Source of the DNA: an uncultured Rhodospirillaceae bacterium
GTDB lineage: Bacteria > Pseudomonadota > Alphaproteobacteria > RF32 > CAG-239
Assembly: GCA_900320035.1 (NCBI GenBank)
Contig: ONQU01000125.1
Span: 1 to 12,067, forward strand
Reading direction: 5' to 3'
DNA length: 12,067 bases
The stretch's first letter is position 1; the number at the start of each line of letters is the position of its first letter. A program made the translations under genes and the position numbers. Below the pieces are notes generated by a model. That model searched no databases, was not told the DNA's origin, and was given only the letters and a program-made list of their open reading frames with translations. Below, piece after piece: positions 1-5,313 of the stretch.

Positions 1-399
1 CACGTCCGGTGCTAAACCAACCTGACGTAACACCCGAATTGCCTCAACGCGCGCCTGACGTCGCGGTAAATGTCCGTTTTCCAGCAAGCGAAATGCCACA
101 TTTTCCCACACACTCAAACTATCAAACAAAGCACCGCCTTGGAACAACATCCCCATTTTTTGATGAATGTCTTTTTTACGACCGATAACTTCTTCGTCAT
201 CAATTTTAATTGAGCCGCAATCCGGTACCAATAGCCCCTGAATACATTTAATCAGAACGGATTTTCCCGTTCCTGAGCCACCGATAACCACCAGCGATTC
301 TCCTCGACGCACATCTAAATCAACGCCATCTAAAACTTTTTTCTTGCCGAAGGCTTTATACAAATTTCTGATTTCAATCTTATTTTCTGCTATTTCCAT
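1..399 (-). CDS. mlaF: MlaF-type ABC transporter ATP-binding protein (C-terminus beyond left edge)
   Basis: This is the ATPase subunit of an Mla/Ttg2-type ABC transporter, which energises phospholipid movement between inner and outer membrane through the MlaE permease. Only the first 133 codons are in the window. The visible part has Walker A GGSGTGKS near residue 40 and a Q-loop region GMLFQGGALFDSL followed by WENVAFRLL, a wording characteristic of MlaF rather than of generic ABC ATPases. The signature motif, Walker B and H-loop lie off the edge. The ATG at 399 lies 10 nt downstream of the mlaE stop and is preceded by a purine-rich AGGTAGGG stretch. It is the last visible gene of the five-gene minus-strand operon. 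In this family an MlaD-like MCE protein often follows, which would be outside the window. Identity is secure at family level. Confidence 0.92.
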   Translation of the reverse strand, partial: MEIAENKIEIRNLYKAFGKKKVLDGVDLDVRRGESLVVIGGSGTGKSVLIKCIQGLLVPDCGSIKIDDEEVIGRKKDIHQKMGMLFQGGALFDSLSVWENVAFRLLENGHLPRRQARVEAIRVLRQVGLAPDV

Positions 400-409
400 T
401 TTGCAATCC

Positions 410-1201
410 CTACCTCGAGAAAATAATCTCTGTAATCAAATAGTTAAAGATTAAAATTAATATTGAAGATGAAACAACCGCATTGGTTGTTGCCTCACCA
501 ACGCCTTGCGCCCCGCCTTTCGAGCGATAACCGTGATAACAACCCATAATGGCGATAATAAAGCCGAAAACCGCCGCTTTAATAACACCGGTCATGACAT
601 CAAGGGTTTGCAAATTGTTCATTGTATTATTGATATAGTTCGCCGGATTGAAATCAAGCTTATAAATACTGACCAAATAACCACCGAAAATGCCGATAAC
701 ATCGCCAAACAAAACCAAAAGCGGCATCACCAAAAGGGCTGCCCATACGCGTGGGGCAATCAAATAGCGAAACGGATTAGCCGACAAAGTGACCAATGCG
801 TCGATTTGTTCGGTTACCCGCATGGTGCCGATTTCTGCCGCCATGGCCGCGCCGATACGTCCGGCCACCATTAAGGCAGACAATACCGGTGCCAATTCAC
901 GGGTTACCGAAATCAATACAACTAACGCCACGGCACTTTCCGCGCCATATTTAGAAATACCGGAATAAGTCTGAATGGCAATTACCATACCGGCAAACAA
1001 TGTGGTTAAACCGACAACCGGTAAAGAATAAAAACCGATGTTAATAAATTGACGGCCGAATAATTTAATATAAAAAGGTGGCATAAAGCAATTATAAACC
1101 GATTTACACAAAAAGCGGGTAAAATAACCGAGATTGGTGACAAACGCCACCAATGGTTTGCCTAATACCTGTAAAAATGAAATTATTTTCCCCTCTCTCA
1201 T
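410..1201 (-). CDS. mlaE: MlaE-type lipid ABC transporter permease
   Basis: This is the inner-membrane permease of the Mla-type phospholipid transporter and would pair with the ATPase encoded just downstream. The 263 residues are a normal length. An amphipathic N-terminal stretch is followed by hydrophobic segments at about 56-78, 92-115, 150-180, 205-222 and 240-259. The family signature is clear: RELAPVLSALMVAGRIGAA (about 101-119) followed by AAEIGTMRVTEQIDAL (about 121-136), the cytoplasmic coupling region that contacts MlaF. No N-terminal STAS domain is present. The start ATG overlaps the hprK stop by four bases (ATGA at 1198-1201), so translational coupling is likely. Substrate preference cannot be read from the sequence; phospholipid is inferred from the family. 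Confidence 0.94.
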   Translation of the reverse strand: MREGKIISFLQVLGKPLVAFVTNLGYFTRFLCKSVYNCFMPPFYIKLFGRQFINIGFYSLPVVGLTTLFAGMVIAIQTYSGISKYGAESAVALVVLISVTRELAPVLSALMVAGRIGAAMAAEIGTMRVTEQIDALVTLSANPFRYLIAPRVWAALLVMPLLVLFGDVIGIFGGYLVSIYKLDFNPANYINNTMNNLQTLDVMTGVIKAAVFGFIIAIMGCYHGYRSKGGAQGVGEATTNAVVSSSILILIFNYLITEIIFSR

Positions 1202-1656
1202 GACCTATCCTTTATCGCTTCATCATTTATGACGACATCGTATAATTTAGCCTTCACTTTTTCCGGTGCCGAATTTTCCTTAGCATACAAATCTATTCTT
1301 TCAATTTCAAGTCCTAAAATATTTTCGTGCGCAGTTTTCGGCATACGTTCGATCTGGGTTGGTTTATCTACTAAATTAACCACCAAATCGACAGTGCTTT
1401 GAGCTACAAATGGTCTTCTGACCACACCAATACCGCGGATTTCCAACAAACCTTGCAAATTTTGCGGTGCTTCGCCATAAATTTTTTCAGCAGCAACATA
1501 TAAATTTACCACATCATCCGCCACCAGATGTACTTTGTCATCAGCCAGCAGACGCAACGCTAAATCAGACTTACCGCAACCGCTGGAGCCCTTAAACAAG
1601 ACACCTTTTCCGCCTATTTCGACCATTGTGGCGTGTATTTGCATTTTTTTACACAT
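1198..1656 (-). CDS. hprK: Short HPr kinase/phosphorylase (catalytic domain only)
   Basis: HprK phosphorylates and dephosphorylates HPr on a serine, linking PTS state to metabolism. This 152-residue protein has only the C-terminal catalytic domain, the short form typical of Alphaproteobacteria; Firmicutes proteins are about twice as long. It shows the conserved IHATMVEIGGKGVL entry with the family His (residue 8), the P-loop GSSGCGKS (23-30), LVADD with the catalytic Asp pair (47-48), and the HPr-kinase signature LLEIRGIGVV (70-79). The ATG at 1656 overlaps the end of tsaE by 8 nt. A second ATG four codons later (1644) also keeps every motif, so the exact start is uncertain; a weak AAGG lies upstream of the first. 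No HPr or EI gene is visible in this window, so its partner must be elsewhere. Confidence 0.93.
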   Translation of the reverse strand: MCKKMQIHATMVEIGGKGVLFKGSSGCGKSDLALRLLADDKVHLVADDVVNLYVAAEKIYGEAPQNLQGLLEIRGIGVVRRPFVAQSTVDLVVNLVDKPTQIERMPKTAHENILGLEIERIDLYAKENSAPEKVKAKLYDVVINDEAIKDRS

Positions 1657-2101
1657 TGGCCAAACGCCTTATTTTATCTTCATTGGTAGCTGAAATGGTG
1701 ATTTTGCGCGCTTCGCCTTGCGCCACAAATTCTACCTGCCACATATCGCGTGGGGCAAATGACCCCATTTTTTCCGGCCATTCCACAAGACTAACCCCGT
1801 CGTAAAAGGCTTCTTCAACACCTAGCTCAAAAATTTCCGATGCTTCCTTCAGGCGATATAAATCGTAGTGAAAAATATCAAATGCGTCGGTATAGTAGTT
1901 TTGCACCAGTGTAAAGGTCGGACTAGGGACTTCCTCCTCGGAACCGACAAAAAACTGAATAAAAGCACGAGCAAACACACTTTTACCCATACCCAACGTT
2001 CCTCTTAGCGCCCAAACGTCGCCGCGTTTGGTAACTTTTGCCAAGCGCACGGCAATTTGTGCTGTTTCAGCTTCACTATTTGAAATAAAAACTTTTTCCA
2101 T
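1649..2101 (-). CDS. tsaE: tRNA threonylcarbamoyladenosine biosynthesis ATPase TsaE
   Basis: TsaE is the ATPase that works with TsaD and TsaB to make t6A at position 37 of ANN-decoding tRNAs. With the start at 2101 the protein has 150 residues. It shows Walker A GTLGMGKS (34-41), the switch-like VPSPTFTLVQNY (58-69), HYDLYRL with Asp80, and VEWPEKM (106-112). Asp80 and the WPE element fall at the same numbers as in the E. coli protein, which supports this start over an in-frame ATG seven codons upstream (2122). The chosen ATG shares its A with the TAA of the preceding nuclease-like gene (TAATG), a classic reinitiation junction. Its 3' end overlaps hprK by 8 nt. Confidence 0.94.
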   Translation of the reverse strand: MEKVFISNSEAETAQIAVRLAKVTKRGDVWALRGTLGMGKSVFARAFIQFFVGSEEEVPSPTFTLVQNYYTDAFDIFHYDLYRLKEASEIFELGVEEAFYDGVSLVEWPEKMGSFAPRDMWQVEFVAQGEARKITISATNEDKIRRLANV

Positions 2102-3138
2102 TAAAACAACCCGCTGAGCCAATCCATAAAACCGGAACCGCCGGATTTAGAATTGGTAATTGTAATTTTAACTTTACGATTTTGAATACGCCGCCAGTCC
2201 CAAGGTTTATAAAAGCGACCGCTCCACAATCCGCGTCGATTGGCTGCCGCTTGTTCTTCATACGGCACATAAATCGCCGTATTTTGTGTATATGCCACTG
2301 CCCAACCGGCATTAGCTACCACTGCCGCAACATCGTATTTGCCATCTGCGCTAAAACAAACACCGGTTGCCCGTTGACGCTCTATTTTACCGACAATATG
2401 GCATTTTAGAGGACGTTCCTGTAACCAATTTTGCAACCATGTTAAGGCTCTTTGACCGCAACGATAAGATCCGCCATGGCGATCAGCGCAGGTTTGTTCA
2501 GGATCAGGGGCATCAATACCGAGTAATTTAATGTATATCCCTTCCAAACGCAAAACACTGGCGGTTATGACCGTTGCTTTTCCTTCAATATAAGGATAGT
2601 CGGTCGGATTGAAATCTATTCCCAAACCGCTATTATCATCACCCCCGAAAAAACGGCTAATTTTATCCATAAAACCATCATCTTCGGTTGCAGGCGACAG
2701 CGCAACGGTTTGCGATGCATTCGGATATGCTTGTTCCGCCGTAATTTCCTCTGGTTGCTGATGGGCATTATACACCTTTTTGCGGCCGCCTAATTCGGCT
2801 TCTAAATCAGCATAATCAAGAATTTCATCTGCATTGACAATTGCCTGTTGGCTACGCGGACGACCGCTGATAAATGTGCCGAGTGATTTACCCTGCCCCA
2901 TGAGCCCCAAGCTATATAAAATGAAAACAACCACCGAACCGATGATAAAAAAAGAGGAAACAAACCCCATAGCACGCCACATCACTTTGGCTATGACATA
3001 TAACAATATGAAAGCTATGATGACAACAATAAAGCCGAAACCTTGTGCTAAAGCGCTGTCACTTTGAATGCTTAAACCGCCGAAATACATGGCGCTCATG
3101 AAAAATAAAACCAAGAAAAGTTTTTTCCATACCGACAT
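2101..3138 (-). CDS. Membrane-anchored thermonuclease-like (SNase-fold) protein
   Basis: The protein has 345 residues. The N-terminus carries three hydrophobic segments (about 7-22, 34-51, 57-79). A polar, acidic linker rich in E, Q and A follows to about residue 180. A staphylococcal-nuclease-like domain comes last (about 186-318). Hallmarks of that domain are IKLLGIDAPDPEQTC (203-217), CGQRALTWL (227-235), AGWAVAY (277-283), EEQAAANRRGLW (294-305) and the terminal PWDWR (312-316). Compared with the SNase catalytic pattern (Arg, Asp, Glu, Arg), the first Arg is Lys204 and the Glu appears to be Asp212, while Asp209 and an Arg at 254 or 256 remain, so nuclease activity is uncertain. It is the first gene of the operon. 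GGAG at 3149-3152 sits 10 nt before the ATG. Whether the domain faces the periplasm or the cytoplasm cannot be decided by eye. Confidence 0.8.
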   Translation of the reverse strand: MSVWKKLFLVLFFMSAMYFGGLSIQSDSALAQGFGFIVVIIAFILLYVIAKVMWRAMGFVSSFFIIGSVVVFILYSLGLMGQGKSLGTFISGRPRSQQAIVNADEILDYADLEAELGGRKKVYNAHQQPEEITAEQAYPNASQTVALSPATEDDGFMDKISRFFGGDDNSGLGIDFNPTDYPYIEGKATVITASVLRLEGIYIKLLGIDAPDPEQTCADRHGGSYRCGQRALTWLQNWLQERPLKCHIVGKIERQRATGVCFSADGKYDVAAVVANAGWAVAYTQNTAIYVPYEEQAAANRRGLWSGRFYKPWDWRRIQNRKVKITITNSKSGGSGFMDWLSGLF

Positions 3139-3173
3139 AAAAATGCTACTCCGTTTTATTCAAACTTGGCGTT

Positions 3174-3202
3174 ATTAGAACACACATTTTTGTTAATTGC
3201 AA
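3174..3202 (-). promoter_or_regulatory. Sigma70-like promoter of the nuclease-like/tsaE/hprK/mlaEF operon
   Basis: On the minus strand a -35 TTGCAA (3197-3202) and a -10 TCTAAT (3174-3179) are separated by 17 nt. The predicted transcription start, near 3167, leaves a leader of about 29 nt before the ATG at 3138. No other good hexamer pair is seen upstream of the operon. Confidence 0.5.
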
Positions 3203-3253
3203 GCTATTTATCGGATTGGTGACACAAAATACAACTTTTAAGTTCGTTTTTGC

Positions 3254-3283
3254 TTGACGTTTGCGCAATGGAAAGTGTAGAAT
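3254..3283 (+). promoter_or_regulatory. Sigma70-like promoter for the small structured transcript
   Basis: TTGACG (3254-3259) and TAGAAT (3278-3283) are separated by 18 nt, which is close to consensus at both boxes. The predicted start is about 3290, a few bases before the base of the long hairpin at 3293. The promoter is divergent from the operon promoter at 3174-3202. Confidence 0.6.
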
Positions 3284-3292
3284 GAAAATATC

Positions 3293-3381
3293 AACAGAAT
3301 TATTATGTAAGACATTTAGATATAAACCACTTTAGCGGATTAGCGCAGCGGTTTTCAAGTGTTTTTCATAATGATTCTGTT
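3293..3381 (+). promoter_or_regulatory. Long rod-like hairpin at the 5' end of the small transcript
   Basis: Bases 3293-3307 pair with 3367-3381 over 15 positions with one G-U. After a single U-U mismatch, 3309-3317 pair with 3357-3365 over nine more positions with two G-U. An inner AAACC/GGTTT helix (3324-3328 with 3350-3354) caps the structure. It would occupy almost the first 90 nt of RNA started at the 3254-3283 promoter. It could be an RNA-stabilising leader, a translational control element for the small ORF downstream, or part of a noncoding RNA. No known riboswitch class was recognised. Confidence 0.5.
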
Positions 3382-3418
3382 TTTTGAAGTGAGTGTTGAT
3401 TAAAATAAATAGAAGATT

Positions 3419-3532
3419 ATGAAGGATGTTGATTGCTTTTTAGAAAACGTCGTTTTGTATATATGCATCGGCGTGATGAGCGGCAGTGCTGCTGTTATTA
3501 TTGGAATGTTAATAGGTGTTTTAATCCGCTAA
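3419..3532 (+). CDS. Putative 37-residue single-span membrane peptide
   Basis: This short ORF encodes a polar, acidic start (MKDVDCFLEN), then about 25 hydrophobic residues containing small-residue spacings (GVMSGSA, GMLIGV), and ends in Ile-Arg. The composition is that of a single transmembrane helix, as in small membrane proteins or type I toxins. It lies between a convincing promoter and hairpin upstream and a strong terminator that begins at its own stop codon, so the whole unit has the layout of a dedicated small gene. The weak point is the ribosome binding site: only AGAAG at 3411-3415, three bases from the ATG. I do not recognise the peptide. Translation is inferred from context and composition only. 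Confidence 0.45.
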   Translation: MKDVDCFLENVVLYICIGVMSGSAAVIIGMLIGVLIR

Positions 3533-3584
3533 AAAAACAGCGTTTTTGTTTTCCTTCACGGGAGAGCAGAAACGCTGTTTTTTT
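3531..3584. terminator. Strong bidirectional intrinsic terminator between the small ORF and greA
   Basis: A perfect 15-bp inverted repeat (3531-3545 with 3570-3584) is extended inward by nine more RNA pairs with several G-U (3546-3554 with 3561-3569), around the loop TTCACG. The stem carries a run of seven A on one side and seven T on the other, so it ends in a U-tract read from either strand. On the plus strand it ends the small transcript. On the minus strand it lies about 20 nt past the greA stop. Confidence 0.9.
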
Positions 3585-3603
3585 AATTTAGCACAGCTGT
3601 ATT

Positions 3604-4077
3604 TTACAGCCACTTAACTTCCAAAATTTCGTATGATTTTTTGCCGGACGGGGCCAAATATTCGGCCACATCACCGATTTCCTTGCCGATTAAGGCGCGG
3701 GCTAACGGTGATGAAAGCGAAATTTTATTTTTTTCAATATCGGCCTCGTAATCACCGACAATTTGATATTCACTTTCTTCATCGGTATCAATATTAGCCA
3801 CCAGAACCGTAGCCCCGAAACGTACAATATCGCCACTCATTTGCGACGGATCAATCACTTGCGCACGGCTGATAACCGCTTCTAATTCCTGAATGCGTCC
3901 TTCATTAAAGCTCTGCTTTTCTTTCGCGGCCGAATATTCGGCATTTTCCGATAAATCACCTTTAGCTCTAGCTTCGGCAATTTCCGCAATAATGTTTGGA
4001 CGCTCTACGCCTTTGCGATTTTTCAATTCTTGTTCCAATAAATTATAACCGACTTTGGTCAGTGGAAACTTATCCAT
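3604..4077 (-). CDS. greA: Transcription elongation factor GreA
   Basis: GreA enters the secondary channel of RNA polymerase and stimulates cleavage of backtracked transcripts. The protein has 157 residues, the usual length. The N-terminal coiled coil (about 8-75) bears the tip motif GDLSENAEYSAAKE with Asp41 and Glu44, the exact positions of the catalytic acidic residues in E. coli GreA. The C-terminal FKBP-like domain includes DYEADIEKNKISLSSPLARALIGK and a final YEILEV. The start at 4077 is fixed by AGGAG at 4086-4090, eight bases away, and by this residue numbering; the frame remains open 32 codons further upstream, but that extension is leader RNA. It is a single-gene unit with its own promoter (4185-4212) and terminator (3531-3584). 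Confidence 0.97.
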   Translation of the reverse strand: MDKFPLTKVGYNLLEQELKNRKGVERPNIIAEIAEARAKGDLSENAEYSAAKEKQSFNEGRIQELEAVISRAQVIDPSQMSGDIVRFGATVLVANIDTDEESEYQIVGDYEADIEKNKISLSSPLARALIGKEIGDVAEYLAPSGKKSYEILEVKWL

Positions 4078-4133
4078 TGTTCTTTCTCCTAAATTTCTGC
4101 TCTTTGTACACATTTCGAAAGTTAGAAAAATCA

Positions 4134-4161
4134 GACTGCGAAATATCTCTATTTCACAGCC
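4134..4161 (-). promoter_or_regulatory. greA leader hairpin, possible attenuator
   Basis: Within the roughly 100-nt greA leader, a stem of CUGUGAAAUA against UAUUUCGCAG closes on a GAGA tetraloop of the GNRA type and is extended by a G-U and a G-C pair. Minus-strand sequence after the stem reads TGATTTTTC, a short U-tract. This looks like a weak terminator or an RNA stability element. Confidence 0.4.
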
Positions 4162-4184
4162 GCGATTTTTCAAATTATGGGTTT

Positions 4185-4212
4185 ATTATACGCCTAAAAA
4201 ATCAAAAATCAA
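4185..4212 (-). promoter_or_regulatory. greA promoter
   Basis: The minus strand has TTGATT (4207-4212), a 16-nt spacer, and a perfect TATAAT (4185-4190). The predicted start near 4178 gives a leader of about 100 nt containing the hairpin at 4134-4161. Confidence 0.7.
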
Positions 4213-4245
4213 GCGTATTTTTGCGCTTATTTGCAAAATCAACTA

Positions 4246-4274
4246 TTGACAAAAACATTAAAACATGCTTTACT
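4246..4274 (+). promoter_or_regulatory. Promoter of the DapB-like gene
   Basis: A perfect -35 TTGACA (4246-4251) is followed after 17 nt by TTTACT (4269-4274), a fair -10. The predicted start near 4281 leaves about 35 nt before the ATG at 4316. The promoter is divergent from greA. Confidence 0.6.
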
Positions 4275-4315
4275 GTTGGCAATCATTTAATTATTAACAT
4301 AAAAATTATGAGCTT

Positions 4316-5167
4316 ATGATTTTTTTAGGAATTGTCGGGGCGAAAAGCCCGATGGGAAAATTGGTGCTCCAAAAAATTAAAGAACACCATAAAGAATATC
4401 AAATTTGTTTTGTGGTTGACAGTCGTGCACAGAGGTCACGCAAGAATGCTGTATTTACTGATGTGGAAGATGCTCTTTTAACATTTCCACCGACTTTAGT
4501 GCTTGATTTCGGTGAATCCCAAACAGCTTATGAGCGTGGTAAAATTTATCAGCATTATCATGTCCCTGCCATTATGGAAACGGACGGATTTGATGAGGAT
4601 AAAATAGATTTGCTTAATGCTGTTCGCCGAGCCAGCACAAATTCTCCGACACTGGTTATTGAGCCGACATTTTCTTTTAACCAAGTGCTGGTATTTGAGC
4701 AAACCTTGTCAATATTGAGAGCATTGGCACCGAATGTTAATGGTGTTTACATTAACTTCAGCCATGAACCTCTCAAAGAGTTTAACTTTGCACCTTATAT
4801 GTTGTGGATTAATAAATTCAATCAGGCATTGGGATTGAACGATTTCAAACCGCAGGCGGAAGAAAGATTATCTTTTGATTTGATTCCGCAGTATAAGTTC
4901 AAGAGTTGTCGATGTAAATTCGGTCTCGTTGAGGTCGAATTGATGTGCTATTTGGCTAAAGCCGATTATTGCGAACAGGATCCTTACGATTGTGAACTTG
5001 CGATCATTTTGCAACAATCGAAAATTGTCACATTCTTTCGAAATAAGGATGATGACACATGGCGCGGCTTGGAAATGCTGATTGATTATGTGGCCAAGCA
5101 TAAAACGGCTCAAAATGCTGAGATTTCAAGCATATTACCACAATTGGTACAACAGCGTATGTCGTAA
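4316..5167 (+). CDS. Divergent DapB-like (dihydrodipicolinate reductase-like) protein
   Basis: The 283 residues resemble DapB in overall plan and length. An N-terminal Rossmann fold has GIVGAKSPMG (5-14), an acid at the end of strand 2 (VVD35), DFGES (64-68), and METDGFDEDKIDLL (87-100) where DapB has GTTGF. EPTFSFNQVL (116-125) sits where DapB has its NMS segment. The catalytic block of DapB (HHxxKxDAPSGT) is not recognisable: the corresponding stretch reads SHEPLKEFNFAP (149-160), keeping at best one His and one Lys. Normal reduction of dihydrodipicolinate in lysine and peptidoglycan synthesis is therefore doubtful. It may be a very divergent DapB, a related dehydrogenase, or an inactive relative. 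No Shine-Dalgarno is seen before the ATG. A three-codon ORF (ATG at 4308) ends across it as ATGA. A strong terminator follows directly. Confidence 0.6.
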   Translation: MIFLGIVGAKSPMGKLVLQKIKEHHKEYQICFVVDSRAQRSRKNAVFTDVEDALLTFPPTLVLDFGESQTAYERGKIYQHYHVPAIMETDGFDEDKIDLLNAVRRASTNSPTLVIEPTFSFNQVLVFEQTLSILRALAPNVNGVYINFSHEPLKEFNFAPYMLWINKFNQALGLNDFKPQAEERLSFDLIPQYKFKSCRCKFGLVEVELMCYLAKADYCEQDPYDCELAIILQQSKIVTFFRNKDDDTWRGLEMLIDYVAKHKTAQNAEISSILPQLVQQRMS

Positions 5168-5205
5168 AACTAAAGTCCGGTAGAAAATACCGGACTTTAG
5201 TTTTT
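5167..5205 (+). terminator. Intrinsic terminator after the DapB-like gene
   Basis: A 16-bp perfect inverted repeat (5167-5182 with 5188-5203) with loop GAAAA ends in a run of five T (5201-5205). The stem begins on the last base of the stop codon. Confidence 0.93.
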
Positions 5206-5244
5206 AGAATAAATTCTTTATTTTTATTTTTTTTTATTTTTAAC

Positions 5245-5273
5245 TTGCCAAAAGACAAAAAAAAGTTTATGTT
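5245..5273 (+). promoter_or_regulatory. Promoter of the 310-residue orphan gene
   Basis: TTGCCA (5245-5250) and TATGTT (5268-5273) are separated by 17 nt, with an A-rich spacer. The predicted start, near 5280, lies only a few bases before a nine-codon mini-ORF (5283-5312). Confidence 0.5.
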
Positions 5274-5282
5274 AGTGGCGTT

Positions 5283-5312
5283 ATGAAATTATTAATTTAC
5301 AAATTTATATAA
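5283..5312 (+). other. Nine-codon upstream ORF ending 1 nt before the next start
   Basis: ATG at 5283 opens a nine-residue reading frame (MKLLIYKFI) that stops at 5310-5312, one base before the ATG of the 310-residue gene. That gene has no visible Shine-Dalgarno, so reinitiation after this near-leaderless mini-ORF is conceivable. Chance is also possible in sequence this AT-rich. Confidence 0.25.
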
Positions 5313-5313
5313 T

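Noticed and set aside
506..874. Plus-strand open frame antisense to mlaE
   Set aside because: It is a shadow of a clear MlaE permease; its translation has no recognisable domain and an unnatural composition.
2102..2122. Seven-residue upstream extension of TsaE
   Set aside because: The TAATG overlap at 2101 and family residue numbering favour the later ATG.
3139..3603. tRNA, 6S RNA or tmRNA in the gap before greA
   Set aside because: No cloverleaf, CCA end or tag-peptide frame was seen, and the rod hairpin is too short and lacks the central bubble expected of 6S RNA.
4078..4173. Upstream extension of greA by 32 residues
   Set aside because: AGGAG precedes the ATG at 4077, and only that start puts Asp41 and Glu44 at family positions. 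The extension also covers the leader hairpin.
3996..4319. Plus-strand open frames across the greA start and leader
   Set aside because: They run through the greA promoter and leader, encode no recognisable protein and reflect AT-rich sequence. Only the last three codons are of interest, as a mini-ORF.
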